Notes: generated by a model from the letters alone, not told the origin. 64,000 nucleotides of DNA from Pseudomonas sp. NCCP-436 (GCF_019656335.1 NZ_BPLZ01000015.1:1-64000); one strand, 5' to 3'; positions 8,081-17,055 are shown, numbered from the stretch's first letter. Program-made: numbers and translations.

Positions 8081-8919
8081 AGTCGTCCATCTCCAGCAAG
8101 GGCTGGGCACTGCTGTGCCTGGTGCCCTTCGCCGTGTTCTTCTTCGCCTTCCAGATCGCGCCGCTGGCCTGGGTGGCGAGCAACAGCCTGAACACCAGCG
8201 CCGGCTGGGGCCTGGGCAACTTCCAGCAGGCCTTTTCCTCGCCCTTCTACCGCCAGGCCATGCGCCACAGCCTGGAAGTTGCCTTCTGGTCGAGCCTGTT
8301 CGGCATCGTCATCGCCATCATCGGCAGCTATTCGCTGCGTCAGGTCAGCAGCCGCCTGCGCGATTTCGTCATGGCCTTCTCCAACATGACCAGCAACTTC
8401 TCCGGCGTGCCGCTGGCCTTCGCCTTCATCATCCTGCTCGGCTTCAATGGTGCGCTGACCATCCTGCTCAAGCAGATGGGCGTGATCGAGGACTTCAACC
8501 TCTATTCCAAGACCGGTCTGATCGTTCTCTACACCTACTTCCAGATTCCGCTGGGCGTGCTGCTGCTCTACCCGGCCTTCGACGCCCTGCGCGAAGACTG
8601 GCGCGAGTCGGCCGAGCTGCTCGGCGCCAGCAACTGGCAGTTCTGGCGCCACATCGGCCTGCCGGTGCTGACCCCGGCGCTGCTCGGCACCTTCGTCATC
8701 CTGCTGGCCAATGCACTCGGCGCCTACGCCACGGTGTATGCGCTGACTACCGGCAACTTCAACATCCTGCCGATCCGTATCGCTGCGATGGTCTCCGGCG
8801 ACATCTTCCTCGACCCGAACATGGCCAGCGCACTGGCGATGGTGCTGGTCGGCCTGATGACCCTGATCACCATCGTCCACCAATGGCTGCTGCGCCGGAG
8901 CTACCATGTCGCCCGCTGA
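8077..8919 (+). CDS. ABC transporter permease 1
   Basis: A 280-residue inner-membrane permease with about six hydrophobic segments, beginning WALLCLVPFAVFFFAFQIAP. The cytoplasmic loop that docks the ATPase is visible as ESAELLGASNWQFWRHIGLP, the EAA motif. It belongs to the binding-protein-dependent permease family used for spermidine, iron, sulfate and phosphonate-type systems. The longer open frame starts inside the preceding gene; ATG at 8077 overlaps that gene's TGA, as usual for coupled genes. It overlaps the second permease by 14 bp. Confidence 0.9.
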   Translation: MKSSISSKGWALLCLVPFAVFFFAFQIAPLAWVASNSLNTSAGWGLGNFQQAFSSPFYRQAMRHSLEVAFWSSLFGIVIAIIGSYSLRQVSSRLRDFVMAFSNMTSNFSGVPLAFAFIILLGFNGALTILLKQMGVIEDFNLYSKTGLIVLYTYFQIPLGVLLLYPAFDALREDWRESAELLGASNWQFWRHIGLPVLTPALLGTFVILLANALGAYATVYALTTGNFNILPIRIAAMVSGDIFLDPNMASALAMVLVGLMTLITIVHQWLLRRSYHVAR

Positions 8920-9700
8920 AAAACGCTCGCCGCTGTTCCACCAGCTGGTGGTCTACCTGCTGTTTCTGATCCTGCTGCTGCCGCTGCTCGGCACCCTGGT
9001 GTATTCGCTGTCCACCAGCTGGTCGGCAACCATCCTGCCCAGCGGATTCACCTTCAAGTGGTACGTGGCGCTGTGGAGCGATGCGCGCTTTCTCGCCGCC
9101 TTCGGCCGCTCGCTGCTGGTGTGCTTCGGCGCCCTGGCCCTGGCGCTGCTGCTGATCCTGCCGCTGCTGTTCGTGGTCAACTACCACTTCCCCAAGCTCG
9201 ATGGCGTGATGAACGTGCTGATCCTGCTGCCGTTCGCCATTCCGCCAGTGGTGTCCTCGGTGGGTCTGATGCAGCTGTTCGCCGCCGGTCCACTGCCGAT
9301 CCTCGGCACGCCGTGGATCCTCATCGGCTGCTACTTCACCATCGCACTGCCCTTCATGTACCGGGCGATCACCAACAACCTGCAGGCGATCAACCTGCGC
9401 GATCTGATGGATGCCGCCCACCTGCTTGGTGCCAGCACCTGGCGCGCGGCGTTCATGGTGGTGCTGCCGAATCTGCGCAAGGGCCTCATGGTTTCGGTGT
9501 TCCTGTCCTTCAGCTTTCTGTTCGGCGAGTTCGTCTTCGCCAACCTGCTGGTGGGCAGCCGCTACGAAACGCTGCAGGTGTACCTGTACAACATGCGCAA
9601 CGACAGCGGCCACTTCACCAGCGCCCTGGTGATCTCCTACTTCATGTTCGTGCTGCTGATGACCTGGGCGGCCAATCGTCTGAACAAGGAAAAGTCATGA
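8906..9700 (+). CDS. ABC transporter permease 2
   Basis: A 264-residue permease with six predicted membrane segments, starting LVVYLLFLILLLPLLGTLVYSL. The EAA docking loop reads DLMDAAHLLGASTWRAAFMV. It forms the other half of the membrane channel with the preceding permease. Its start lies 14 bp inside the first permease gene and its stop overlaps the ATPase start (ATGA), so the three transport genes are translated together. Confidence 0.9.
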   Translation: MSPAEKRSPLFHQLVVYLLFLILLLPLLGTLVYSLSTSWSATILPSGFTFKWYVALWSDARFLAAFGRSLLVCFGALALALLLILPLLFVVNYHFPKLDGVMNVLILLPFAIPPVVSSVGLMQLFAAGPLPILGTPWILIGCYFTIALPFMYRAITNNLQAINLRDLMDAAHLLGASTWRAAFMVVLPNLRKGLMVSVFLSFSFLFGEFVFANLLVGSRYETLQVYLYNMRNDSGHFTSALVISYFMFVLLMTWAANRLNKEKS

Positions 9701-10683
9701 GTTTCCTGCATATCCGCAACCTGCATAAAAGCTACGGCTCAACGCAAATCTTCAGCGACATCGACATCGAAATCAGCCGGGGGCAATTCATCACCCTGCT
9801 CGGCCCGTCCGGCTGCGGCAAGTCCACTCTACTGCGCTGCATCGCCGGTCTGACCGAGGTCGATGGCGGACAGATCCTGCTCGACGGCCAGGATCTGGTG
9901 CCCATGCCGCCGCAGAAGCGCGGCGTCGGCATGGTGTTCCAGAGCTATGCACTGTTTCCCAACATGACCGTGGCGCAGAACGTCGCATTCGGCCTGCGCA
10001 TGCAGAAGGTGCCTGGCGCCGAGGCTAGCAAGCGGGTCGCCGAAGCACTGGAACTGGTGGAGCTGAACGACTACGCCGCGCGCTATCCGCACCAGCTTTC
10101 CGGGGGCCAATGCCAGCGTGTGGCTCTGGCCCGTTCACTGGTTACCCGACCACGCCTGCTGCTGCTCGACGAACCGCTGTCGGCACTGGATGCTCGTATC
10201 CGCAAGCACCTGCGCGAACAGATCCGCGCCATCCAGCAGGAACTTGGCCTGACCACCATCTTCGTCACCCACGATCAGGAAGAAGCACTGGTGCTGTCGG
10301 ATCGCATCGTGCTGATGAACTCCGGACGGATCGTCCAGAGCGGCGATGCAGAAACCCTCTATACCGCGCCAGCCGATGCCTTCGCCGCCGGTTTCATCGG
10401 CAACTACAACCTGCTCGATGCAGAAACCGCCAGCCGCCTGCTGCAACGTCCGGTCAGCCAGCGCGTGGCGATTCGCCCGGAAGCCATCCACTTCACCAGC
10501 GACGGCATCGAAGGCACCATCCTTGGACGCAGCCTGCTAGGCAACGTGGTTCGATATAGGGTAGAAGCCCATGGCGTGGAGCTGCTGGTCGATGTTCTGA
10601 ACCGCTGCGCCGACGACTTACACAACAACGGCCAGCGCGTTTGCCTGGCTATCAGTGCCAATGCGATACGGGAGGTAGCTTAA
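9697..10683 (+). CDS. ABC transporter ATP-binding protein
   Basis: A 328-residue ATPase of the PotA/FbpC/CysA type. Walker A is GPSGCGKST (about residues 35-43), the Q-loop region is VFQSYALFPNMTVAQNVAFG, the signature is LSGGQCQRVALARSL (one variation, GGQC for GGQQ) and Walker B is LLLLDEPLSALD. A switch His is seen in FVTHDQEEAL. About 100 C-terminal residues form a TOBE-like regulatory region (VAIRPEAIHF). The open frame extends far upstream in error; ATG at 9697 overlaps the permease stop. It energises the importer and overlaps the HAD gene start (TAATG). Confidence 0.93.
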   Translation: MSFLHIRNLHKSYGSTQIFSDIDIEISRGQFITLLGPSGCGKSTLLRCIAGLTEVDGGQILLDGQDLVPMPPQKRGVGMVFQSYALFPNMTVAQNVAFGLRMQKVPGAEASKRVAEALELVELNDYAARYPHQLSGGQCQRVALARSLVTRPRLLLLDEPLSALDARIRKHLREQIRAIQQELGLTTIFVTHDQEEALVLSDRIVLMNSGRIVQSGDAETLYTAPADAFAAGFIGNYNLLDAETASRLLQRPVSQRVAIRPEAIHFTSDGIEGTILGRSLLGNVVRYRVEAHGVELLVDVLNRCADDLHNNGQRVCLAISANAIREVA

Positions 10684-11336
10684 TGGCTCTGGCAATTTTC
10701 GATCTCGACGACACCCTGATCCACGGCGACTGCGCCAGCTTGTGGACGGAGGAAATGGTCAGGCAAGGATGGGCCGACGGCGAATCCTTCATCGTCCACG
10801 AACAGGAACTGATGCGTCAATACGCGGCCGGCACCCTGTCCATGGAAGACTATATGGCCTTTACCCTGTCGCCGCTGGTCGGCCGCACGCCGGAAGAGGT
10901 CGCCTTCGTCGTCGAGCCTTTTGTCGAGGAAGTGATCGAACCACTGTTCTACAGTGATGCCTGCCGCTGCCTGGCCAGCCACCGCGAGGCAGGCAACCGT
11001 CTGCTGGTTATCTCCGCCTCTGCGCACTTTCTGGTCAGCGCCATCGCCGCCCGTCTCGGTATCGAAGAAGTACTGGCCATCGATCTTGAGCTGCGTGACG
11101 GCCTCTACACCGGCCGAACCCAAGGCGTACTGACCTACCGCGAAGGCAAGGTGACCCGCCTGCAGCAGTGGCTGGCCGAGCAGGGTGAAAACCTGGCCGG
11201 TGCCAGCTTCTACTCCGACTCACGCAACGACCTGCCACTGCTGCAACAGGTGGACAAGCCGCACACCGTCAACCCGGATCCGACCCTGCGCGCCCATGCC
11301 GAACAGGCCGGCTGGCCGATTCTGCACTGGCGTTGA
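10683..11336 (+). CDS. HAD-superfamily IB phosphatase
   Basis: A 217-residue haloacid-dehalogenase phosphatase of subfamily IB, related to phosphoserine phosphatase. Motif I FDLDDTLIHGD gives the nucleophile and acid Asp residues near positions 6 and 8. Motif II is VISASAHFL (Ser), and motif III-IV is FYSDSRNDLPLL, with a Lys in GKVTRLQQW. The ATG at 10683 overlaps the ATPase stop codon. As last gene of the uptake operon it probably removes phosphate from the product released by the alkaline-phosphatase-superfamily enzyme; this is inference from context. Confidence 0.88.
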   Translation: MALAIFDLDDTLIHGDCASLWTEEMVRQGWADGESFIVHEQELMRQYAAGTLSMEDYMAFTLSPLVGRTPEEVAFVVEPFVEEVIEPLFYSDACRCLASHREAGNRLLVISASAHFLVSAIAARLGIEEVLAIDLELRDGLYTGRTQGVLTYREGKVTRLQQWLAEQGENLAGASFYSDSRNDLPLLQQVDKPHTVNPDPTLRAHAEQAGWPILHWR

Positions 11337-11396
11337 GCACTCCCCAGACAGGCCGGCGACAGGCAAGCAGCGTCCGGTCCGACTTTCAGTCGACGT

Positions 11397-11427
11397 TGAG
11401 CGGCCGGCAGCAAGCCGGTTCCGCTCA
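11397..11427. terminator. Hairpin between convergent HAD and membrane-protein genes
   Basis: TGAGCGGCCGG (11397-11407) can pair with CCGGTTCCGCTCA (11415-11427) with a two-base bulge. It sits at the end of the minus-strand gene and 60 bp after the HAD gene, as a bidirectional terminator would. No clear T-run is seen. Confidence 0.4.
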
Positions 11428-11919
11428 GCGGCAGATCACCCGGAACAGCTCGTCGTCACGTGCCAGGCTGCGCAGCGCTGCCTGCGCAGAATCCACTGCC
11501 ACCAACTCGGCCCGCGCACAGTTGAGCAGATAGGCCTGGTGAGTCAAACGGTCGATGTACTCGCGCTCGAAGCGGTAGAGGATGAACTGCCCGATACGCT
11601 CACCATTCTGCTCAAGATGCTGGACATTGCCGGTATCCACCACGCTGAAGCCAACGGTCAGGGGAAACAGGTAAGTCCAAGGCCGCAGGATCTGCTGCTC
11701 GTGCTCCAGGGCCACCACCGCCGAGCCCGCTGGCAGTTGCGCCTGCTTGTGCCCGAACCAGGAATATTCGTAGTAGATCTGATAACTCAGCATGCCCACA
11801 CCGGCGCAGGCCGGGATAATCCAGCCCGGCAGGCGCCTGCGGCTTAGCGCACGCAGCAAGAAACCGAAGCCCGCCGCCCCCAGGCCTGCGGACAGCAAAG
11901 CGACCAAGTGCCAGATCAT
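11425..11919 (-). CDS. Hypothetical membrane protein
   Basis: I do not recognise this 164-residue protein. It starts with a hydrophobic segment (LVALLSAGLGAAGFGFLLRAL), an arginine-rich turn (SRRRLPGW) and a second hydrophobic stretch (IIPACAGVGMLSYQIYY). The rest, from about residue 50, is soluble and contains ILRPWTYLFPLTVGFSVVD and a cysteine-containing C-terminus. An RBS-like GGGAAACACT precedes the ATG. It lies downstream of the sodium:solute symporter on the same strand but is separated from it by a terminator hairpin, so it probably has its own transcript. Confidence 0.6.
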   Translation of the reverse strand: MIWHLVALLSAGLGAAGFGFLLRALSRRRLPGWIIPACAGVGMLSYQIYYEYSWFGHKQAQLPAGSAVVALEHEQQILRPWTYLFPLTVGFSVVDTGNVQHLEQNGERIGQFILYRFEREYIDRLTHQAYLLNCARAELVAVDSAQAALRSLARDDELFRVICR

Positions 11920-11938
11920 AGTGTTTCCCGAAAGTAAG

Positions 11939-11966
11939 GCGGGCTTCCTTTTCAGGGGAAGCCCGC
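11939..11966 (-). terminator. Terminator after the symporter operon
   Basis: GCGGGCTTCC (11939-11948) pairs perfectly with GGAAGCCCGC (11957-11966), a 10-bp stem with an 8-base loop, just after the symporter stop in its direction of transcription. Confidence 0.75.
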
Positions 11967-12015
11967 TGGCTCAGAGAGAACCGGCATCCTGTCCCGGCTC
12001 GTCCAGAGAGGTCAA

Positions 12016-13767
12016 TCAGTGGCTGATGGCAGCACCGGCACCTTTCGGGTAGCGGACGCTTTCCACCAGTTCCTGAACCTCCTTCGGCGGCGCTGCAGTA
12101 ACCCGCGAGACGGCGAAGGCCACAGCGAAGTTGATCAGTGCACCGACGCTACCGATGGACAGCGGGGAGATACCCAGCAGCCAGTTGTCCGGTGTGTTCG
12201 GCAGGTTGTTGGTGCCCGGAATGAAGAACCAGCCCAGGTAAATGAAGATGTAGATCACGGTGAACAGTAGACCGGCCACCATGCCGGAAACGGCACCTGT
12301 GCTGTTAATACGCTTGGAGAAAATCCCCATCATCAACACCGGGAAGATCGACGACGCGGCAATACCGAAGGCCAGCGCCACCACCTGCGCGGCGAAGCCC
12401 GGTGGATTGAGCCCAAGGTAGGTCGCCACCAGAATCGCCACGGCCATGGAGATACGCGCCGCGAGCATTTCCGACTTTTCACTGATCTTCGGATTGATGA
12501 TCGTCTTGATCAGGTCATGACTGACCGCCGACGAGATTGCCAGCAGCAGACCGGCAGCGGTTGAAAGTGCCGCTGCGATGGCACCGGCGGCAATCAGGCC
12601 GATGACCCAGCTCGGCAGGTTGGCGATTTCCGGGTTAGCCAGCACGAGGATGTCGGAGTTCACTTCCAGTTCGTTGCCGTTCCAGCCGCGCTCGGAGAAG
12701 TCGGCGGTGGGGTTGTACATCTGGATACGACCATCGTTGTTCTTGTCCTCGAACTTGATCAGGCCGGTGTTTTCCCAGTTCTTCACCCATTCCGGACGCT
12801 CGGCATATTCCAGCGACGGCTGCTCGACACCCTGCGGATACACAGTGGTGATCAGGTTCAGACGCGCCATGGAGGCAACGGCCGGTGCAGTGGTGTACAG
12901 CAGGGCAATGAACACCAGGGCCCAGCCTGCCGAGGAACGTGCATCGGAAACCTTCGGCACGGTGAAGAAGCGGATGATTACGTGCGGCAGGCCGGCGGTG
13001 CCGATCATCAGCGACAGGGTGAACAGCACCATGTTCAGCTTGTTCGACACATCGGCGGTGTAGTCCTGGAAGCCCAGATCGCGCACCACTTCATTGAGCT
13101 TGGCCAGCAGCGGAATACCGGATTCGCTATGGGTACCGAACATGCCCAGTTGCGGGATCGGGTTGCCGGTCAGTTGCAGGGAGATGAACACCGCCGGGAT
13201 GGTGTAGGCCACAATCAGCACCACGTACTGAGCTACCTGGGTGTAGGTGATGCCCTTCATCCCGCCGATCACGGCGTAGACGAATACCACCGCCGAGGCA
13301 ATCCAGATACCGGTGGAGTTGCTCACTTCCAGGAAGCGGGCGAAGGCCACACCGGCACCGCTCATCTGACCGATCACATAAGTGATGGAGGTGAGCAACA
13401 GGGCAATGACCGCAGTCAGCCGTGCGCCCTTGCTGTAGAAGCGGTCACCAACGAAGTCCGGTACGGTGAACTTGCCGAACTTGCGCAGGTAGGGGGCCAG
13501 CAGCATGGCCAGCAGCACGTAGCCACCGGTCCAGCCCATAAGGAAAGAGGAGTTGACGTAACCGACCGAAATCAGGCCCGCCATGGAAATGAAGGAAGCT
13601 GCGGACATCCAGTCCGCCGCAGTGGCCATACCATTGGGGATGGGACCGACGCCCCCACCCGCCACGTAGAACTCCTTGGTGGAGCCCGCGCGCGCCCACA
13701 GGGCGATCCCGATGTAGACAGCAAAAGATGCCGCTACGAACAGAATATTGATCGTGAACTGGCTCAT
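12016..13767 (-). CDS. Sodium:solute symporter, large subunit (acetate/monocarboxylate-permease-like)
   Basis: A 583-residue member of the solute:sodium symporter family, with about 13 membrane segments. The N-terminal block EFYVAGGGVGPIPNGMATAADWMSAASFI is strongly like acetate permease ActP and relatives. ITYVIGQMSGAGVAFARFLEV and GGMKGITYTQVAQYVVL are further family blocks. A soluble insert of about 80 residues (around 300-380) contains MYNPTADFSERGWN. This insert and the partner gene of DUF4212 type, 6 bp upstream, place it in the two-gene symporter subfamily. GAGGAG precedes the ATG. The carried solute is probably a short organic acid, but that is not proven by the sequence. Confidence 0.88.
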   Translation of the reverse strand: MSQFTINILFVAASFAVYIGIALWARAGSTKEFYVAGGGVGPIPNGMATAADWMSAASFISMAGLISVGYVNSSFLMGWTGGYVLLAMLLAPYLRKFGKFTVPDFVGDRFYSKGARLTAVIALLLTSITYVIGQMSGAGVAFARFLEVSNSTGIWIASAVVFVYAVIGGMKGITYTQVAQYVVLIVAYTIPAVFISLQLTGNPIPQLGMFGTHSESGIPLLAKLNEVVRDLGFQDYTADVSNKLNMVLFTLSLMIGTAGLPHVIIRFFTVPKVSDARSSAGWALVFIALLYTTAPAVASMARLNLITTVYPQGVEQPSLEYAERPEWVKNWENTGLIKFEDKNNDGRIQMYNPTADFSERGWNGNELEVNSDILVLANPEIANLPSWVIGLIAAGAIAAALSTAAGLLLAISSAVSHDLIKTIINPKISEKSEMLAARISMAVAILVATYLGLNPPGFAAQVVALAFGIAASSIFPVLMMGIFSKRINSTGAVSGMVAGLLFTVIYIFIYLGWFFIPGTNNLPNTPDNWLLGISPLSIGSVGALINFAVAFAVSRVTAAPPKEVQELVESVRYPKGAGAAISH

Positions 13768-13773
13768 GCGGGC

Positions 13774-14031
13774 TTACTCCTCGAGGCCGTATTCTTTGTC
13801 GAGTTTGTTCATTCTCCAGCTGTAGTGGAAAATCAACACGACGAAGGTAAGGATCGAGCCCTGTTGTGCGAACCAGAATCCGAGATCCGCACCACCTACG
13901 GAGATGCCTGCCAGCAAGGGTCTGAGGACGATGCCGAAACCGTAGGAACAGACCGCCCAGATCACCAGACTCCAGAAGATCAGGCGAAGATTCGCCTTCC
14001 AGTAGGCTTCCGCGTTGCTTTTATCAACCAT
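13774..14031 (-). CDS. Sodium:solute symporter, small subunit (DUF4212 type)
   Basis: An 85-residue protein with two membrane segments: LRLIFWSLVIWAVCSYGFGI and GSILTFVVLIFHYSW. The order AYWKANLRLI ... GFWFAQQGSI ... MNKLDKEYG is that of the DUF4212 small subunit that accompanies one subfamily of sodium:solute symporters. ATG at 14031 has GAGG upstream; a start at 14049 would add MKEAIL without a ribosome site. It is 6 bp from the large subunit and surely co-transcribed. Confidence 0.85.
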   Translation of the reverse strand: MVDKSNAEAYWKANLRLIFWSLVIWAVCSYGFGIVLRPLLAGISVGGADLGFWFAQQGSILTFVVLIFHYSWRMNKLDKEYGLEE

Positions 14032-14141
14032 GAGTATTGCCTCTTTCATTGTTGTTATTGGGTCTAGAGGACTCCATCCTACAAAGGGACGTTAAGAGGC
14101 GAACTACGACATTAGTCGGGATAGCCGAACCGGCACGGTCT

Positions 14142-14999
14142 TCAGAACATCTCCATGATGCCGTCGCACGCAGCGATCAGCGCCGCCGCCAGCTCTCGCG
14201 CATAGCTCGGCAGTTGCGGGCGCGCATGCAGCGCCACTTCCACCGGCGCAACCGCGGCAAACCCCTCGGCCTCGCCCAGTTCACGGTGACCGGGAGAAAT
14301 CAGCCGGCGCGGCAACAAGGTCAACCCCAACCCCCCCTCGGCTGCAGCGCTGACACCCGGCAGACTGCTGCTGACATAAGCGATACGCCAGGGCTTGCCC
14401 ATGGCATCCAGGGTGTGGGTCATTTCCAGGCGATACAGGCCGTTGGGAGGAAACACCGCCAGCGGCACCGGATTGCGCCCGAGCACCGGTCTTTCCCGAC
14501 TGTCCAGCCAGGCCAAGGGTTCGGCCCAGCTGGCCAGCCCCTTGGCACTGCCAGCCCGCTGCTTGATCAGCGCCAAATCCAGCTCGCCAGCGCTGAAGGC
14601 ACGCCAGACGTCATGGCTGAGGCCACTGGTGATTTCCAGGCGGACACCCGGGTGGGCATCGGCGAAATCGGCCAGGTAGGGAGTCAGGCTGTTGGCCGCG
14701 AAGTCATCCGGCACGCCTAGACGCACCTCCCCCTCCACCGCGCTCTGGCCCAGCGCCAGCATGGCCTCGTCCATCAGGGCGATGATCCGTCCGGCATAGC
14801 CCAGCAGGCGCTCGCCTTCGGTGGTGGGCACCACGTAGCGCCCACTGCGATCGAGCAACTCGGCTCCCAACTGCTCCTCCAGCCGGCGTACCTGCTGGCT
14901 GACGGTGGACTGGGTAAGGTGCAGACTGGCCGCTGCCCGGGTAAAACCGCCGGTCTGAACCACAGCCAGGAAGCTACGCAACAGCACTGGATCGAGCAT
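14142..14999 (-). CDS. LysR-family transcriptional regulator
   Basis: A 285-residue LysR-type regulator. The winged helix reads LLRSFLAVVQTGGFTRAAAS then LHLTQSTVSQQVRRLEEQLG (about 6-48). The effector domain follows from about residue 88 (GEVRLGVPDDFAANSLTPYL). GGGTGGCATTC precedes ATG at 14999; a GTG three codons upstream is the alternative. It is divergent from the ureidoglycine aminohydrolase gene with 136 bp between, the classical arrangement for a LysR activator and its target. Confidence 0.9.
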   Translation of the reverse strand: MLDPVLLRSFLAVVQTGGFTRAAASLHLTQSTVSQQVRRLEEQLGAELLDRSGRYVVPTTEGERLLGYAGRIIALMDEAMLALGQSAVEGEVRLGVPDDFAANSLTPYLADFADAHPGVRLEITSGLSHDVWRAFSAGELDLALIKQRAGSAKGLASWAEPLAWLDSRERPVLGRNPVPLAVFPPNGLYRLEMTHTLDAMGKPWRIAYVSSSLPGVSAAAEGGLGLTLLPRRLISPGHRELGEAEGFAAVAPVEVALHARPQLPSYARELAAALIAACDGIMEMF

Positions 15000-15135
15000 G
15001 AATGCCACCCATTACAAAATCCACTGAATGATATTCTACTATTTAATTTCAGAATCCACCTGGAAGTTCCTATAGTGCAGATGAGCCATTTCCCGCGCAG
15101 CTCCCCTGCGCCCCCATCCACCGAGGCATCACTCG

Positions 15136-15978
15136 ATGAGCAAAACGCCCTACTACTACGCCCCCCATGGCGGCCATCCCGGTCAGGAGCAGTTGCTGAC
15201 CGACCGCGCCATGTTCACCGACGCCTACGCCGTGATTCCCAAAGGCGTGATGCGCGACATCGTCACCAGCCACCTGCCGTTCTGGGACAACATGCGCATG
15301 TGGGTCATCGCGCGGCCGCTGACCGGCTTCGCCGAGACCTTCTCGCAGTACATAGTCGAAGTCGGCCCCAACGGCGGCAGCAACAAGCCGGAACTGGATC
15401 CCACCGCCGAAGGCGTGATCTTCGTCGTCGAAGGTCAGTTCAGCCTGACCCTCAACGGCACCGAGCATGCCATGCGCCCGGGCAGCTACGCTTTCATCCC
15501 GCCACAGAGCGACTGGTCGCTGCGCAACAACGGCAGCGAAGCGGTACGTTTCCACTGGCTGCGCAAGGCCTACCAGGCCGTCGAGGGTGTGCCCTACCCG
15601 GAGGCCTTCGTGGTCAACGAGCAGGACATCGAACCTATCGTCATGCCGGGTACCGAAGGCCGCTGGAGCACCACCCGCTTTGTCGACATCAGTGACATGC
15701 GCCATGACATGCACGTCAATATCGTCAACTTCGAGCCGGGCGGCGTGATTCCCTTCGCTGAAACTCACGTCATGGAGCACGGTCTGTACGTACTGGAAGG
15801 CAAAGCCGTGTACCGCCTGAACCAGGACTGGGTGGAGGTCGAGGCCGGCGACTTCATGTGGCTGCGCGCCTTCTGCCCGCAGGCCTGCTATGCCGGCGGA
15901 CCTGGCCGCTTCCGCTACCTGCTGTACAAGGATGTGAACCGCCACATGCCGCTGACCCTCGGCGGCCTGAAGCGCTGA
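15136..15978 (+). CDS. allE: (S)-ureidoglycine aminohydrolase, bicupin
   Basis: A 280-residue protein with two cupin domains. It converts (S)-ureidoglycine to (S)-ureidoglycolate and ammonia in purine (allantoin) breakdown. Family blocks include YYAPHGGHPGQEQLLTDRAMFT at the start, the first cupin around ETFSQYIVEVGPNGGS, and the metal-binding second cupin with HVMEHGLYVLEGKAVYRLNQ (His, Glu, His ligands in ETHVMEHG). The end YKDVNRHMPL is conserved. GAGG lies 10 bp before the ATG. No other allantoin genes are in the window, so it is isolated here beside its LysR regulator. Confidence 0.9.
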   Translation: MSKTPYYYAPHGGHPGQEQLLTDRAMFTDAYAVIPKGVMRDIVTSHLPFWDNMRMWVIARPLTGFAETFSQYIVEVGPNGGSNKPELDPTAEGVIFVVEGQFSLTLNGTEHAMRPGSYAFIPPQSDWSLRNNGSEAVRFHWLRKAYQAVEGVPYPEAFVVNEQDIEPIVMPGTEGRWSTTRFVDISDMRHDMHVNIVNFEPGGVIPFAETHVMEHGLYVLEGKAVYRLNQDWVEVEAGDFMWLRAFCPQACYAGGPGRFRYLLYKDVNRHMPLTLGGLKR

Positions 15979-15984
15979 AACACC

Positions 15985-16016
15985 TGCCGCGGCGCCGTTC
16001 TTCCGGCGTCGCGGCA
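15985..16016. terminator. Hairpin between convergent allE and RHH genes
   Basis: TGCCGCGGCGCC (15985-15996) pairs with GGCGTCGCGGCA (16005-16016) with one wobble pair. It is well placed as a terminator for both converging genes but lacks a T-run. Confidence 0.4.
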
Positions 16017-16050
16017 TGGTCAAGGTAGGGCCGCCGGCTCTTCCGGCGCC

Positions 16051-16353
16051 CTACACCGCACGCCCGACCAGCCGCAACGGCACTGAGCGTCCCGCTTTCT
16101 GCGCCAGGTAGCGCGTGCAGCTGACGCGCAGGAAGGAAGCGAAGTTGACCACCTCGCCGCGCAACTCGAGGATTTCCTCATACAGCTTGGCGATCAGCTG
16201 ATTGGTGGTCATGCCGTCCTCTTCGGCGATCTCGCTTAGAATGTCCCAGAACTGGTTCTCCAGCCGCAAAGTGGTGACCACACCACGAATGCGCAGCGAA
16301 CGCGAGCGCGACTCGTAGAGGATGGGATCGGCCTTCACATACAGCTCGCACAT
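16051..16353 (-). CDS. Ribbon-helix-helix domain protein
   Basis: A 100-residue protein. Its core SLRIRGVVTTLRLENQFWDI then LSEIAEEDGMTTNQLIAKLY has the beta-strand, helix, helix pattern of ribbon-helix-helix DNA-binding proteins, with the strand TTLRLE followed by two helices. The tail VNFASFLRVSCTRYL is common in the DUF4072-like Pseudomonas members. AGGAGGGCGATTGC precedes the ATG at 16353; the longer frame is antisense to the PfpI gene. It lies 37 bp after the PfpI-family gene and may be co-transcribed. Targets are unknown. Confidence 0.75.
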   Translation of the reverse strand: MCELYVKADPILYESRSRSLRIRGVVTTLRLENQFWDILSEIAEEDGMTTNQLIAKLYEEILELRGEVVNFASFLRVSCTRYLAQKAGRSVPLRLVGRAV

Positions 16354-16390
16354 GCAATCGCCCTCCTGCCGATGGCCGGACGCCAGATGA

Positions 16391-16972
16391 CTACAGCCGG
16401 ATTTCGGTTCCCAGCACGCGCAGGAAAGCAGCCAGCCAGGCCGGATGCGCCGGCCAGGCGGGGGCAGTGACCAGATTGCCCTGCACGTGTGCCTGATCCA
16501 CCGGGATTTCCACATAACGGCCGCCGGCCAGACCGACCTCCGGAGCACAGGCCGGGTAGGCACTGCACTCACGACCCTGCAGCACACCAGCCGCAGCCAG
16601 CAGTTGCGGGCCGTGGCAAACGGCAGCGATGGGCTTGTCGGCAGCAGCAAAAGCCTTGACCAGCGCCACCACCTCGTCGTTCAGACGCAGGTACTCCGGA
16701 GCACGCCCGCCCGGCACCAGCAGCGCGTCGTAATCCTCCGCGCGCACCTTGTCGAAGTCGAAATTCAGGGCAAAGTTGTGCCCCGGCTTCTCGCTATAGG
16801 TCTGGTCACCCTCAAAATCGTGGATGGCCGTGCGCACCGTCTGCCCAGTCTGCTTGCCGGGGCACACCGCATGCACGGTATGGCCCACCATCTGCAGCGC
16901 CTGGAACGGCACCATGGTTTCGTAGTCTTCGGCGTAATCGCCGACCAGCATGAGAATCTTTTTGGCAACCAT
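16391..16972 (-). CDS. DJ-1/PfpI family protein
   Basis: A 193-residue class-I glutamine-amidotransferase-like protein. The nucleophile elbow [15 protein letters not shown] places Cys at residue 119 with His 120, as in PfpI and YhbO proteins. [20 protein letters not shown] at the N-terminus includes the conserved acidic partner. [19 protein letters not shown] is the oxyanion loop block. Members are proteases, glyoxalase III or deglycase-like stress proteins; which applies cannot be read. AAGGAGAAGATC precedes the ATG. Upstream of the RHH gene on the same strand. Confidence 0.9.
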   Translation of the reverse strand: MVAKKILMLVGDYAEDYETMVPFQALQMVGHTVHAVCPGKQTGQTVRTAIHDFEGDQTYSEKPGHNFALNFDFDKVRAEDYDALLVPGGRAPEYLRLNDEVVALVKAFAAADKPIAAVCHGPQLLAAAGVLQGRECSAYPACAPEVGLAGGRYVEIPVDQAHVQGNLVTAPAWPAHPAWLAAFLRVLGTEIRL

Positions 16973-17055
16973 GATCTTCTCCTTGAGGTGAGTGGAGCGA
17001 AATCATTATTGGCCGGGTTTGTCACCACGGGGTAACAGCCCGGTACTACATCAGC

